Of a stretch of 64,000 nucleotides of DNA, positions 34,932 to 46,474 are shown piece by piece. The DNA is taken from the NCBI GenBank assembly GCA_900074885.1, contig FJUW01000004.1:992001-1056000 (forward strand), written 5' to 3'. The translations under genes and the position numbers were made by a program. The first letter of the stretch is position 1; each line of letters opens with the position of its first letter. Below the pieces are notes generated by a model. That model made no database searches. It had not been told where the DNA came from and saw nothing but the letters and a program-made list of their open reading frames with translations. The DNA comes from Rhynchosporium graminicola (taxonomy: Eukaryota; Ascomycota; Leotiomycetes; Helotiales; Ploettnerulaceae).

Positions 34932-34938
34932 GATATAA
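34932..34938 (-). promoter_or_regulatory. TATA-like element 5' of the 5S gene
   Basis: TTATATC lies about 29-23 bases before the first base of the 5S RNA on the minus strand. A TATA element near -29 is required for Neurospora 5S genes, so a role here is a fair inference. Confidence 0.5.
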
Positions 34939-34978
34939 TCCCTTTCTCTACTCTATTTGTCTCTTGTCTTTTCTTCAG

Positions 34979-35130
34979 ATACTCCGCACGCACAAGGTGG
35001 GTTCCAACAACCTAGGGATTCCGAAGAGTTACTAGACGGCGAGGCGGTACACCAGATCTTCCTCTCCTTCAACAGCCTGCCTCTCCAAGCGAAGAAGATG
35101 ACTTGGATGGTAGAGTTCTACTCTACGTAA
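34979..35130 (+). pseudogene. Coding-like segment, probable gene relic
   Basis: A good 3' splice site (TTTTCTTCAG) ends at 34978. The open frame that follows has coding-like composition: PHAQGGFQQPRDSEELLDG and AVHQIFLSFNSLPLQAKKM, then a stop at 35128. In a nearby frame, SPEFAALVDEIAGFVNAPEK occurs at about 35158-35228. No intact gene can be assembled, and the family is not recognised. The antisense 5S gene lies just upstream, inside what would be the preceding intron. Confidence 0.3.
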
Positions 35131-36884
35131 AGCGTTCACTCCCAACTACAGTAGACGAGCCCCGAATTTGCGGCTCTCGTAGATGAGATCGCTGGGTTTG
35201 TGAATGCGCCTGAGAAAGCGAGGTGAATGATGGACAGGAGTAGCAGGCGGAAACGTTGGAGATAATTAAAAGAAATCTGGACGACGGTATCAGATATTGA
35301 TAGGACATAGGTGTCGCTGTTTAAGTGACAATCACTTGTCAGGTGATATAGTAAGTGCAGAATGTAGATCCATCCACATGGAATACAAGCTTCAAACCTC
35401 CTCAGCAGTCACTTCTGCGCTAAGGACCTTCGAGAAGTGTTCAACGCATTCGAGTACCATGTTTAGATTATCAAGAACCCTATAGTATGGTTGAGCCCTA
35501 AGGCTTATCTCTACAATACACTTCTCACATTAAGCACCCTGTTCGAACAGCTCTCTTGTCATCGATTATCTCGACGAACACCAGCGAGTGAGCGGGTCTT
35601 CCTCTGTACATCATCACTTGACAATTTTGGCTCGCAATTTTCTCCCTCTTGTCGCCGGAGTATCGGCGGCGATTGAGATGAAGGCAATTCTGCGAATATG
35701 CAGACCAGGCCATGGTAAGGTCAGGTGGGGTAGAGTAGCATGGTGACACTATCAGCGTACCTTGATAATTTTCTGGCCAAGATGATACATCTCAGATCTT
35801 GATTCCAGAATCGGCTCTTCGCTCCTGCTAAAAAGAGTTGTATCTATGCTTCCGTCTGGGAAACAGTCGGCTCGCAAATGCTTGCTCTTCGCTCATATAT
35901 CAGCTTAGACTTGGACATAAATTACACAATCTTCCTCGCTGTCTGGGTAGACTTAAGCTGTATATATGTGTGGTTGCGAAAGGCGAGCTATCTGTAACTC
36001 GAATATCGTTATCGACGTGACCGTTCAAGATGAGGGATACCTGGTTAAGTTGAGGCTAAGAATGTAATGCCTTATTGAAAGGGCTGAATCACAAGTAAAC
36101 ACAGTGTTAATACATGGGCAGGATATCGAAGAAAATACAGATGATGTATGAAGGGATGTGTATTGAAGCAGAATGACTTGCTAGGTTATTCCCACTCGAT
36201 CGAAAAGAACACCAAGGGAGTCACAGGAACAGAGGTCTACGGCAAAACGGACAAATAGACGCGAAAGCAGTGTATTCGATACCGCCCTCTTTCTATCATA
36301 AATTTCTCTACACACTAGCACGTAGCTATGAAGAGAGCACACATTGGGTATTCCCCACACGCGAAATGGCTCGATGGCTGCCCTGTGAATAGGGAACCAA
36401 ATCGACCACCAATTTCCGACCAGAAGAAGTTGTTGAAGTTCTCCCTTAACGCCAGAATTATGCTGCTCTCTGATGCAGATTGAAAAAAAAAATCTCGAGA
36501 TCAACACTCGATAGGATCCTCCTCATCGATGTGACGCCTGCACTGCCTTATCTACGGTCTAGTTGAAAGACTTTTATCTTCTTGCTTGCTTTTTGGTGGA
36601 AAATCCTGCCCACAAAAAATGACAGAAGAGAAAGCTTCGAAATGTGTATCCATGCTGGAACGAAATCAGAAGAAAGCAACGCTGTTTATGGGAAATGTGT
36701 CGAATATACATCGACCAAATTTAAGAAAACTCCGTGTAACCCCCCGAGGTCGTTGAGACCATGCCCTTTTTCATCAAATCATTTCGCCGTGAGATGTCCA
36801 TGGGAAAAACAGGAAATCTGCCTTTGATAGAAGACGTTGAGTCATTCCAACATATTCATGGCAATATGTAGAGCATGTGTTTAT
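35131..36884. other. Intergenic, 1.75 kb, 3' side of SAM synthetase
   Basis: Apart from the short coding-like patch at its left end, I see no gene or RNA. The right end presumably holds the SAM synthetase 3' UTR. Confidence 0.35.
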
Positions 36885-38180
36885 CTAGAGAGTGAGGGTC
36901 TTTGGCTTCTCCCAGCTGAACTTCTGGTTGGTGAAGTGACCGTTCTTGGCAGTCTGGAAGTAAATAGGACGGGCCAAGTCGAGCTCCTTGACAATGACAC
37001 CAGGGCGGAGATCAAAGTTCTTGTTGATGATCTCGACGAGCTCAGCGGATGTCTTATCGGAGGTACCGTAGGTATCGACGTAGATGGAGAGAGGCTCTGC
37101 GACGCCAATGGCGTACGAGAGTTGGACGAGCGCACGGCGGGCAAGCTTGGCGTGAACCAAAGACTTTGCAACCCAACGAGCGACGTATGCGGCGGATCTG
37201 TCGACCTTGGAGAAATCCTTGCCGGAGAAAGCACCACCACCGTGGGCACCCCATCCTCCGTATGTGTCAACGATGATCTTCCGGCCAGTAAGACCAGCAT
37301 CTCCTTGAGGTCCACCAATGATGAAAAGTCCAGAAGGTTGAATCTAGTTCCTTGTTAGCGAATTCCGAGACTAGGAAAAATAGTTGTAGCATACATGGTA
37401 AATGGTCTTCTCGTCTAAGTACTTGGCAGGGATGGAAGTCTTAATGATCTTCTCCAAGATCTCCTTTCGGAGCTCCTCAGTGGAGATATCCTCGCTGTGC
37501 TGGGCAGAAACGACGACAGTGTCTACTCTGACTGGGACGACAGCACCGTTGTCATGCTTGTACTCAATGGTGACTTGAGTCTTAGTATCTGGTCTGAGCC
37601 ATGGCAGGCTCCCGTCTCTGCGGGCAGCGGACATAGCAGCGTTGAGCTTATGTGCCAATTGAAGAGTCAAAGGGAACAATTCTGGGGTCTCATCGGTAGC
37701 ATATCCGAACATGATACCCTGGTCACCGGCACCCATCTGCTCAAGAGCCTTTTCGTAGTGTAGACCTTGTGCGATATCTGGAGATTGCTCCTCAATGGCA
37801 ACAAGAATGTTGCAAGTCTTGTAATCGAATCCCTTTGCAGAGTCATCATAACCGATATCCTTGATGGCATTGCGGATGACCTTCTGGTAGTCGAGATGGG
37901 CCTTGGTAGTAATCTCACCGAAGACCATGATCATACCGGTCTTGGTGGCAGTCTCGCAAGCAACCTTGGAGAGAGGGTCGACTGCTAAGCAGGCATCGAG
38001 AATTGCGTCGGAGACTTGATCAGCGATCTTATCTGGGTGGCCTTCTCCAACAGATTCGGACTAAGAGCCTCTATCAGTAAAGGAAAAAGATCAAGATACT
38101 GCTGTGCTACACTAGAATTTGCTTACGGTGAACAGGAAGCTACCCTGATTGTGGTGAGCGACACCGTTAGTGGGGGCCAT
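36885..38180 (-). CDS. SAM2: S-adenosylmethionine synthetase
   Basis: The enzyme makes S-adenosylmethionine from methionine and ATP in the cytosol. Exon 1 from the ATG at 38180 gives [18 protein letters not shown]. After an intron, exon 2 begins [20 protein letters not shown], with the N-terminal ATP and methionine binding region, [20 protein letters not shown], the hexapeptide GAGDQG within [19 protein letters not shown], and the active-site loop [21 protein letters not shown] second intron follows KTIYHV. The last exon begins [20 protein letters not shown] and includes the P-loop-like [19 protein letters not shown]. It ends [16 protein letters not shown]. All family landmarks are present in order at about 395 residues, the usual length. 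It diverges from GPN3 across about 740 bp. Confidence 0.96.
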
Positions 38181-38922
38181 GGTTGCGAGTTTGTAGGAGG
38201 ATTGGAGAGGATTGAAGTGTGGAAGTAATATTGAGGGAGAAGGATATTTTGGAGACAAAGACAAAGGATAGCAAAGGGGAGGGGGAACAAAGGACGGAGG
38301 GGAGGTGAGGTGGAAATATGTAGGAACGAGGAGAGAGGGAGAATGGGTCGCAAAAGTTGTCAGAATGTACGCTAGTCTCCGAGTCCGTGCGTGAATTTCC
38401 CTCGATGGTGTGCTGAGCTCCGAATATGAATCGCTTCACCGCTTTCGACCCCTCTATGGACATTTTATTGGAGAAACCCACCGAACTTTTGACCCATGGA
38501 AGCTGTTTGTTTGATAGAGGCCGACCGACACTGAAACTTTCTTCTATTTCCATGCGCAAGTCTTACGATTCAATCTGCATAGCTGAAGCTGTCTGGCATA
38601 ATTCAAAACGATTCAAACAATTCAACCAATTCCATTGGGATTCCCTGACCTTCTATCTTCTGTCAGCCCATCGTGGGTGCGGACCGAATTGAGACGAAAA
38701 TAATCCCAGCAATATGGCATTTACTTCGTAAAGAAAACAGTCTGAAAACACGCCACGTGCCTGCAGCTGAGGTGACCGTGAGCCGGCGACTTCGAACCTG
38801 AGAATCTAGGCAAAAATATGCAGCCTTGCAGGTGAGGAATTTCTCCAGCAAAAAAGAAAGGCTGAAGCTTCGAGCATTGTACCCCGCCATCCACATTCAG
38901 ACACATCGACAGTTTGGAAACC
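38181..38922. promoter_or_regulatory. Divergent SAM synthetase/GPN3 intergenic region
   Basis: This 740-bp region must contain both promoters. The SAM synthetase side (38181-38340) is a G/A-rich leader on the plus strand, thus C/T-rich upstream of its start, as in many highly expressed fungal genes. No specific sites were assigned. Confidence 0.4.
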
Positions 38923-39883
38923 ATGAGCAAATTTGGAGTCCTGGTTATGGGCCCTGCGGGTGCAGGAAAGGTGTGTGCTTCCTGTGATTCGCTTTGAAGC
39001 TGTTGTTTATGTAGCTGTACACAATAGAGCGAGCTAATACAAAGTACAGAGCACCTTCTGCTCCGCCCTTATCACACATCTGCAGAACAATCGCCGCTCC
39101 TGCTTCTACGTGAACCTCGACCCCGCCGCCGAAAACTTCACACACGAGCCAGACCTCGATATCAAAGATCTCATCTCCCTCGAAGATGTCATGGAAGAGA
39201 TGGGTCTAGGCCCCAACGGCGGACTGATCTACTGCTTTGAATTTCTGCTAGAGAACCTCGATTTCTTGACCGAAGCACTCGATCCGCTCACCGAAGAATA
39301 CCTTATCATCATCGACATGCCAGGCCAGATTGAGCTATATACACATATCCCGATCGTGCCAGCGTTGGTGCGACATCTTACGCGGACAGGCGCGCTCGAC
39401 ATCAATCTTTGCGCAGCCTACTTGCTCGAGGCGACTTTTGTTGTTGATCGCGCGAAGTTCTTTGCAGGAACCTTGAGCGCTATGAGTGCGATGATCATGT
39501 TGGAAGTGCCGCACGTCAATATTCTCTCCAAAATGGATCTGGTGAAAGGACAGGTTGGAAAGAGGGAATTGAAGCGCTTCTTGGACCCAGATACGACGCT
39601 CTTGGATGATGATCCTACGGAAGGAGAGGTGGATGACGGAGAGGGTGAGGCTGGCGATTCGAAGACTATGATGCGTGGTAATAGCTTTAAGAGGCTGAAT
39701 AAGGCTGTGGCGGGTTTGATTGATAGCTTCAGTATGGTCTCGTATTTGAGGTTGGATGCGCAGGACGAGGATAGTGTTAATGGGATCTTAAGCTACATCG
39801 ATGATGCGATACAATTCCACGAAGCCCAGGAGCCGAGAGAACCCAACGACGAGATCGAGATGGAGTATGGTGAAGAAGACTGA
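38923..39883 (+). CDS. GPN3: GPN-loop GTPase 3
   Basis: Gpn3 acts with Gpn1 in assembly and nuclear import of RNA polymerase II. The ATG at 38923 follows a CC-ATG-A context. Exon 1 encodes MSKFGVLVMGPAGAGK, and the P-loop is completed across an intron of about 80 bp by STFCSALITHLQNNRRSC. The next landmarks are FYVNLDPAAENFTHEPDLDI, the GPN tripeptide in MGLGPNGGLIYCFEFLLEN, the G3-like DMPGQIELYTH, and the base-recognition ILSKMDLVKG. The acidic linker DDDPTEGEVDDGEGEAGDS and the C-terminus LSYIDDAIQFHEAQEP fit Gpn3 rather than Gpn1 or Gpn2. Length is about 290 residues. It is convergent with APQ12, with about 350 bp between the stops. Confidence 0.92.
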
Positions 39884-40229
39884 GGTATGGTCTGTATTGG
39901 TTTGCATTTGGCGTTCAAGCGGGGACTGGCAGTCCAAGGTGCATAGCGTAGGCGTTGATTAATGATATCCGAGTTATGTAAACATCGTGCTTGGGTCTCA
40001 TCTCCTGTGGGCGGGATGTGACATTTATATCCGAGATATCAAGACAATCCAAGCTAGCAGTAACCCCAGAATTCAATAGGCTCTGCATGTACTGCATTTT
40101 CCGCAACGCAAGTATGCCAACCGCCAACTCCAACGCAGCCATCCCAAACGCCAGATCCAAATTTAAACCTAAGCCAGAAACCCAATCTTCCTGCTCCTTC
40201 TCTCAAATATGCGTGACTTTATCCATCCC
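39884..40229. other. Convergent 3' region GPN3/APQ12
   Basis: This is a short spacer between convergent genes, probably both 3' UTRs. Nothing else was seen. Confidence 0.4.
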
Positions 40230-40797
40230 TCACCTCCACGCACTCGCAGCATTCGTCCTCCTACCAGCATACGCTCCTCCCCCCCAAGCACTACCTCCCC
40301 TGTTCTGACCCTGATTCTGATACCCTTCCCACCTCTTATACTCCCCCTCCCACACTCTCCTCACCTCGTTGCCCCACATCCATAAATCCTCCACCGTCCT
40401 CCCAACACCCCTCTGCCAAACCACAGCCACAGCCAGCCCCAGCACGGCCCAAAAGACTAATCTCATCACCAATCGGAACCAGAACATCATGACCCTCCTT
40501 ACGAACGAGAGGATCTGTAGGGCGAGGACCAAGAGGAGGATGATGGCGGCGAGAGAGAGGATTGCGGGCGAGGCGTGGAGCGTGTTGAGAAGGGAGGAGA
40601 TGTAGGGCATTAGGAGGGGAGTGGCTTGGGTGTAGAGGGTGTTGAGAGTGCGGAGGGGGAGTCGGGTGTAAGGCTCGAGTGTGTAGAGGGTGTGCATTAT
40701 CGTGGGAAGGTATTCTATGGCGGCGTCAGTGGCCTTGTTTGAATGTAATGTATAGGGAAGCAGGGGAGGAAGGTAATTTACCTTGAAGAATATCCAT
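40230..40797 (-). CDS. APQ12: Nuclear pore assembly/membrane protein Apq12
   Basis: Apq12 is a small ER and nuclear-envelope membrane protein affecting lipid homeostasis and nuclear pore assembly. A short first exon from the ATG at 40797 (MDILQ) ends at a GTAAAT donor. After an intron of about 75 bp the frame resumes EYLPTIMHTLYTLEPYTRL, then PLRTLNTLYTQATPLLMPYI. Two hydrophobic helices follow: AILSLAAIILLLVLALQILS and LVMRLVFWAVLGLAVAVVW, separated by the basic FVRRVMMFWFR, the family's hairpin layout. The tail is hydrophilic and Gly/Arg-rich (QNRGGSAWGGGAYAGRR). A longer open frame continues upstream to 41075, but the splice with a MDILQ start is preferred because it gives the usual fungal Apq12 N-terminus. 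Length is about 165 residues. Confidence 0.8.
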
Positions 40798-41527
40798 GAT
40801 GCGCGTACGAGTGATTCGACTCGAGGATATGGATTGCGATCGAGGCTTTGCGCTGTGCTAGAGGGGGGATTTCTCGAGGGGTTGTCTAACTTGGCTGACT
40901 CCTGTCGAGGCGCGTTGTGTTGTGCTGGTCCAGCCAAAAAAGAGCTCTTATCCTTGCTGTAAAGCTCGCTTAGATGATTTGCACGTGCAATTGTCAGGTT
41001 GTTTGGATGGAAAGACAACAACAAAGCCCCAGATTGGGGACATTGACACTGGGGTGCTAGTGTAACCACTAGCAACAGCCCGAAAGCAAGGTGAATAGTT
41101 CATAATCATAGACGATTACTTTAGAGAAGTAGAGAATGATATTTTCTATAGTATTCAGTTATCCAGTATGTCTACTGAGAGGGGCCCCCTTCGGCCCCCC
41201 TAGTGTAGACATATACATATTTGGTGTGATTTTGGTAGGGTTGTCCTGCGGCAGCGTTAAGCCCTCTTCTCAGTCATTCTTCCTTGCTTTCGGAATTCAG
41301 CTACTGTTTAGTGAGAAAATTGCAGTAAAGCTTTCATTTCCGTATACTTAAGTATTATGTTCAAGTGTCCGTACGTATGCAATGCAATAATCTGCACAAA
41401 GACTCCTCGAGCACCAGCGCTATGTAACCCAGCCTTCCAACCTGTGCCATGTGATGCCGTTCCCTTCCAAGCTATGCAACCCCGTGCCCTGTATGCAATT
41501 CCAAATTCCAAACTCCTTGTAAAAAAT
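40798..41527. other. Intergenic APQ12 promoter / SLD3 3' region
   Basis: This contains the GC-rich inverted repeat at 41167-41213, listed separately, and otherwise AT-rich sequence. No gene was recognised. Confidence 0.4.
41167..41213. repeat. 47-bp GC-rich inverted repeat
   Basis: The outer arms TATGTCTAC and GTAGACATA are perfectly complementary. The inner arms AGGGGCC and GGCCCCCC pair around a CCCTTC loop, with an imperfect stretch between. The core is far more GC-rich than the flanks. It could be a small foldback element or the joined ends of one. Confidence 0.75.
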
Positions 41528-44467
41528 TCATGCAAGGTCATCAATCTCATCATTGTCATCCCATCCTAAGGCCTTGTAGATGGAATCATTTTTACCCATC
41601 TCCGTAAATCCCAGACTGAGATTTGTCGTAATTTCCGTTATTTTTCTGTCGTTCTCCTTGTCGTTGCTGAAGCTTGACTTGATGGGGTGGCCATGCTCAA
41701 GGCTACCAGCTGATTTTCTTTTCACAGGCGTGTCTTCCACCCCAAAAGATAGCAATGTTGCTGAATTCTTCGCTATCGATTCGGGTACAGCGGGGAATAG
41801 TTGAGCACTTGACCGACGGACATGCAATGGTGAAGAAGGAACCTCCCCTAAGTTCGACTCCCCCATGAACCGTCTAGGAAAAGCCGGTACAGCCTTTCTC
41901 GTTGGTGTCGCTTGCACGTGTGAGAACAGAGGGTTGGTTTCAACTCCACCACCCGAGGAGCGAGAAGCGGATTGTGGTATCCGAGGGATGCTTGAGGCTG
42001 GAATCATGGATGCTTCCCCAACCATACGTTCCAGACTCGAAATTTGAGATTGCTGTGAAAACACGTCCCTCTGACGATTGGCCCTCGGTGTTGCTGAAAT
42101 CTGAACACTTTGGAATAGCGGATTTCTGATAGGCTTCTTTGATTTGCGCAAACTTGCGGATCTCCTTTCCGCCGTGTCGGCCAGTGCCTTTCCAGCTTGC
42201 TCGCGGTTGGGCTTCTTCAGAGCCGAAATTGCCTCTTTTAGCTCAGCGTCTATGTTCGCTAGCTTTTTCGCTTTCGCATCCATCTCAGGCACAAGACCGT
42301 TGAGGTCTACTTCCCGTCTGGAGAATCGTCTCGAGTTGAGGATACCACCTCTCGATATCTCCTGAGACTTAGATTCGGCTATAGGAACGTTGGATAGTGA
42401 TGCTGCCTCGCTATCCTCTCTCTTCAGCCCTGGAATAATGGGCATCGTAGCAGATCTCATCAAGGCAATCTTCTTATTAGGCCCCACAGATATACTTCTT
42501 CTTTCACGATCATCCGTCAATACCCTTTTCAAACTTCTACGAGGCTTCGCAGGGACAGGTCGCTTCGTAGCAGCACCTGGCCTCGAAATCGCACCGGAAA
42601 AGCTGGAAGATTTTGGGATCCTAAGTTTTGGAGGCGAAACTACTACGGGACCTCCCAGCTTGCGATTTATAGCTGTGCAACGATCGGGAAGACGTGATTG
42701 GAAGCTGTCAAGTTAGATAAGTAGAAACCATCACGGCTTGAGCTAACTCACAATGGTGCGATAACTTCAACGCAGAAGTCCCGGAGGATGTTGTCGTTAT
42801 GCTTGGTCTGACTCAAAAGACCACTCTGGAGGTCGGAGATGGTTTGCGACACTCCAGGAGCATTGCTCGTTTCGAGCGCAAGTGACTGCCATATGCATAA
42901 TCTATCAATGTGAACATCAATGAGCATGGCCAGATGGTCAGGCTTCTTTGATTTGGATGCCCTTTCTTTCGATCCTACAATTTCGGTTGTGGGTAGGGAA
43001 GTTGGCAGCCCTCCTCCAAACCCCTCTGTTGATGTTGCCAGTGGCTGAAGAGCCAGAACTTCTAGGATCACGATCATTTGGAGCTGAGTTTCCCGGATCC
43101 TGAGATGAGAAATTCGGGACTTGGTCACTTCTTCACGAGAACTGCCAGGCGCCCCTGTATCAGCATCATCGTCATGCGTTGCCCACCATCGTCGTATAAG
43201 GGGCTCTTCAGTGGGGTATAGCCCATTCTTTCCATGCTTCATTTTTTTGGTCATCTTCTTCTTCTTGGGTTTCGTACTCGTTTGAGCCACATCCTCTGCA
43301 CTTTGGTCATGAACATCAACTAAAGACACACACATTGGAACTCCTTCTCGATACTTCTTTTCCAGGAGGGTACTGGACATAACCATGCTTTCAAGAAAAG
43401 TGATAAGATCATTTAGCTCAAGTGTAGAATCATAGTCAAGATGAAATGCTGCCCGAGCGCGCGATAACGGTCCTTTCGCAAAATATGCTAGTGAAGCCTT
43501 CCAAGGTTAGTCGATAGCTTCTTCAGGAACATCAGATAACATACCTTCGAAAGGTACAGTGCTTCAAGATAGTGTGCCCGAACGTTGTCAAAAATCTCAG
43601 CTGAAGTAGGTTGCACAGCGGTTTCCTCCACTGCCATCGAAGGTATTGGCTCCAGGTCGCTGGAAAAAGTTGCTGCATTTTCCCCGGTCCTGGTTGCCTC
43701 CTCAGTTGGCAGGGGAGAACCAACGAACACTGGTACAGACTCTGCTTTAACAACTGGAGATTGGGTGTCTGACTGCGATTCCGTCAAGAGACCAGTTGAC
43801 GGCCGCTTTATCATGGACTGTATAGCTTCAATCGCGAGGCGCTTCTTGCTGCTGAACTTGTTGGCCTCTGCAGGAGCATCCGGTAACTTCGAAGAAGGTT
43901 GGAGATAGGCTCGCTCTGGCGAATCTTCTTTTGACACCACAGCTGCTGCTTTTAACTCCTGTAGATTGACCCATGAACCGAGCTGAAGCAATGCGTAAAG
44001 ACCCCGGCTCTCACGTTCTACTGCGTATAGTAGTCGAGTATCGTCGAGTCTCGCTATTAACACTGTTGGTTGGCTTCCCATTCGTTCTTCCAGCTCCAGT
44101 ATTTTCACATGAGTCTCATACAACCTCGAGCTTGCCAGGCCCTTCGCAGCGGAGAAGATATCGATGGAGGATAGGGAGAAGTTGGATCGCGGTAATAACA
44201 TTAGTGGCTGGAGGGACTGTGATTTGACAAATCCTGTGGGTGGATAAGGCTGGGATTTGTCAATATCGTGAATTGCTGCTGCGAATCTACACTTACTCGC
44301 ACAACAAATTTGGTCCGCAATAGATCTTCCATACTGTTGCCATCCCGCTTGCGCTTCCTTCCCCCAAATCCCACGCCATCGCTGAGGTTCAGTGAATTGT
44401 CGGAAGTTGGTGTAAGGATTCCAGAGCGCGTCGCCGACGCGTCTTTGGGTTCAGTCTGGCTTGACAT
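41528..44467 (-). CDS. SLD3: DNA replication regulator Sld3
   Basis: Sld3 (Treslin counterpart) is a CDK target that binds Dpb11 and Cdc45 and loads Cdc45 at origins. Four or five exons run from the ATG at 44467 (MSSQTEPKDASATRSGIL) to the stop at 41528. The N-terminal part contains SLSSIDIFSAAKGLASSRLY. The Sld3 core follows: DNVRAHYLEALYLSKASLAY across an intron, then MVMSSTLLEKKYREGVP, a Lys-rich KPKKKKMTKKMKHGK, and the diagnostic PLIRRWWATHDDD and SHLRIRETQLQMIVILEVLA. The C-terminal third is disordered and rich in Ser-Pro and Thr-Pro sites (QATPTRK, SSPLHVRR, DTPVKRK), as expected for CDK phosphorylation and Dpb11 binding, and ends DDNDEIDDLA. Total length is about 930 residues. Exact splice sites around 42720-42750 and 43390-43510 are approximate. 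Confidence 0.88.
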
Positions 44468-46474
44468 AGCAATGCAGTATCAATAAATGATGTCATGAGG
44501 TCCTCATTACTTCATGTAAGGACCTCAATCGCTCTAAGGCTGCTGAAATGTTGCTGTTGGGTAGTATGTAGTATAACGATATTCAACATACGGGACTGGA
44601 GAGCTGCATGGTAGACGCGCTCTCTTCGGAAGATCTTCGGTATCAAGCATCGCCCCACTATCAGACCAGCTGTGCCCAGTTAGGTATCGTAGGTACCTCT
44701 GAGGCGGTCTAATTTAATGACCGGTGATGAAGTATTAGGTATGTTTCTGGATATCAGTAAAACAAAGTCCTATAACACCTTCGCAATATTGAAAGATTCT
44801 CTAAGCACTGCCATCTAATGCTTTCGTGACGCAAATCATCTCCTCACTGAGCTCTAAATACATTACCTTTGTAGCTTAACATTAAGCACTTAGGTAGTAG
44901 CCTCGGTATAAAGTCCTTTTGAACTTTTATTACTACCAATGCCTCTCAAGTATCTATGTAACGTATTTGATACTTTCCCGTCTCAGGTGATTATCCTAAA
45001 TGAAGTCTCATGATTTTTTCATGACTTTGTATGCTGCTCAGCTTGGTTTCCTAGAATTGTTATATGGCAACTGTCCGTTTCGCTCTGGGCCCGGGGATCC
45101 AGAGCCCTGGCTGGTGGGAATTTTCATAGTATTTGTATCGATAATCTTGGATTTCATCGTACAATCTCGAGAAACACAACATAGTCGGAGGTTTTTGGAC
45201 GAGAGACAGAGTCTTCGTGGAGCAGCCGACTAGCAAACTTGATCTCTCTAACAACCAGAATGATATACCTTTCCCGGAAGAACTCATCCAACATGGTTGC
45301 CCAGTTGCCCAGTACTAGCGAATGCAGTCGGGGTCATTGGTACACTTCTGTAGAACCCCTTACGAAGTTACACTTCTTTTGCCAGCACAGAGGCCAGCTT
45401 TAATAGATTAGCGATATCACAAAACAAATATTGCATGAAAGCCCGGGTAAGAACCCGTTTCCGGTTTGGTGGTACGATGCGCGAAGGTTTATCAAGGCAG
45501 AGAGAAGATCAGACGTCAGGCTTGTTCCTTGAACCTGTGCTTTTTTAAGGTAGGCTTCGCACCCCTTGGTACTACCGTACTTGGCTATAGCTTGGTTGCA
45601 GAAAGAAGTTGAGCCAAAGTCAAATGTTGCTAAAAGTATTGGCTCGCTTTGCCTATCAGTATGGTTTTGAGTGGCAAATCCAACGCTTCAGGCAGCCAGA
45701 AAGAGCCCGAAATCTGGAGTCATGGGAGGCTCAAGGGATAGATAGATATTCTCTAGATGAAGATTGCAGAAAAGGAATTTAGAAGCGGTTTCAAGACTGT
45801 CTAGGCAATATAGCAGCAGTATCGACCCCTTAAACCCGGTTTCTACATGTGTTCTATACATCGTTTGGTCACATCATCGCGGTGCCTTCTTATCTTTCTT
45901 GGATCTTGAGAGAGATATTTTCTCGTGCGTGGTGTCCAGGACTCGGAAGTTCATCTCCTCAGGAATCCCACCTAGCGCCTCCCTCGGCAGCAGATGGTCG
46001 CAGCCACATGCGTTGAAATCTGTGTGGCTTACATCAACGACTTCGAACTTGCGGCTTCTCGGCTCGCTCAATGACGAAAAACCTAGGAACTTCACTTTAA
46101 AGCTCAAAAATACCTCAAATCTTCCGGAGCAAATTCATCACGATACCTACCTACCTTATCCGTTGCTGTTCCTAGGCCCGCGGCCACTTCTCAGGATCGT
46201 GGATTTGCAGGCGGATCAAAGCTTCAGTACTCGGTTACTTTATCCTATATTAACTCGATTAACCAACCTGTTGGTGCCACTGGATCGTCTCGAACCTCCC
46301 GCTCCACTGAAGGTCGGTCCCCTGTCGAGCCTAGAGCGAGTCTCGTCGGGATCCTGCCCTGGACTTTACACGCTAACGTCAAATTAAACTTGGGTGCGGG
46401 AGCGCTATCAATTGTCAATATTGCCCTGTCCTGCCAGACGGTCCTCGCTGCTTTTCAATTCTCTGCTTTGTGCC
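44468..46474. promoter_or_regulatory. Divergent SLD3/SSK2 region with long SSK2 leader
   Basis: Two kilobases lie between divergent starts. The right 700 bp contain a 207-codon frame (45764-46387) without an ATG start, in the same frame as the downstream kinase and separated from it by TAA at 46385. I read it as 5' leader rather than a gene. No other feature is recognised. Confidence 0.35.

Noticed and set aside
41043..41075. Longer N-terminus for APQ12 from the open frame starting near 41075
   Set aside because: The start is not an ATG and the upstream peptide lacks family similarity, whereas splicing to a MDILQ first exon gives the usual fungal N-terminus.
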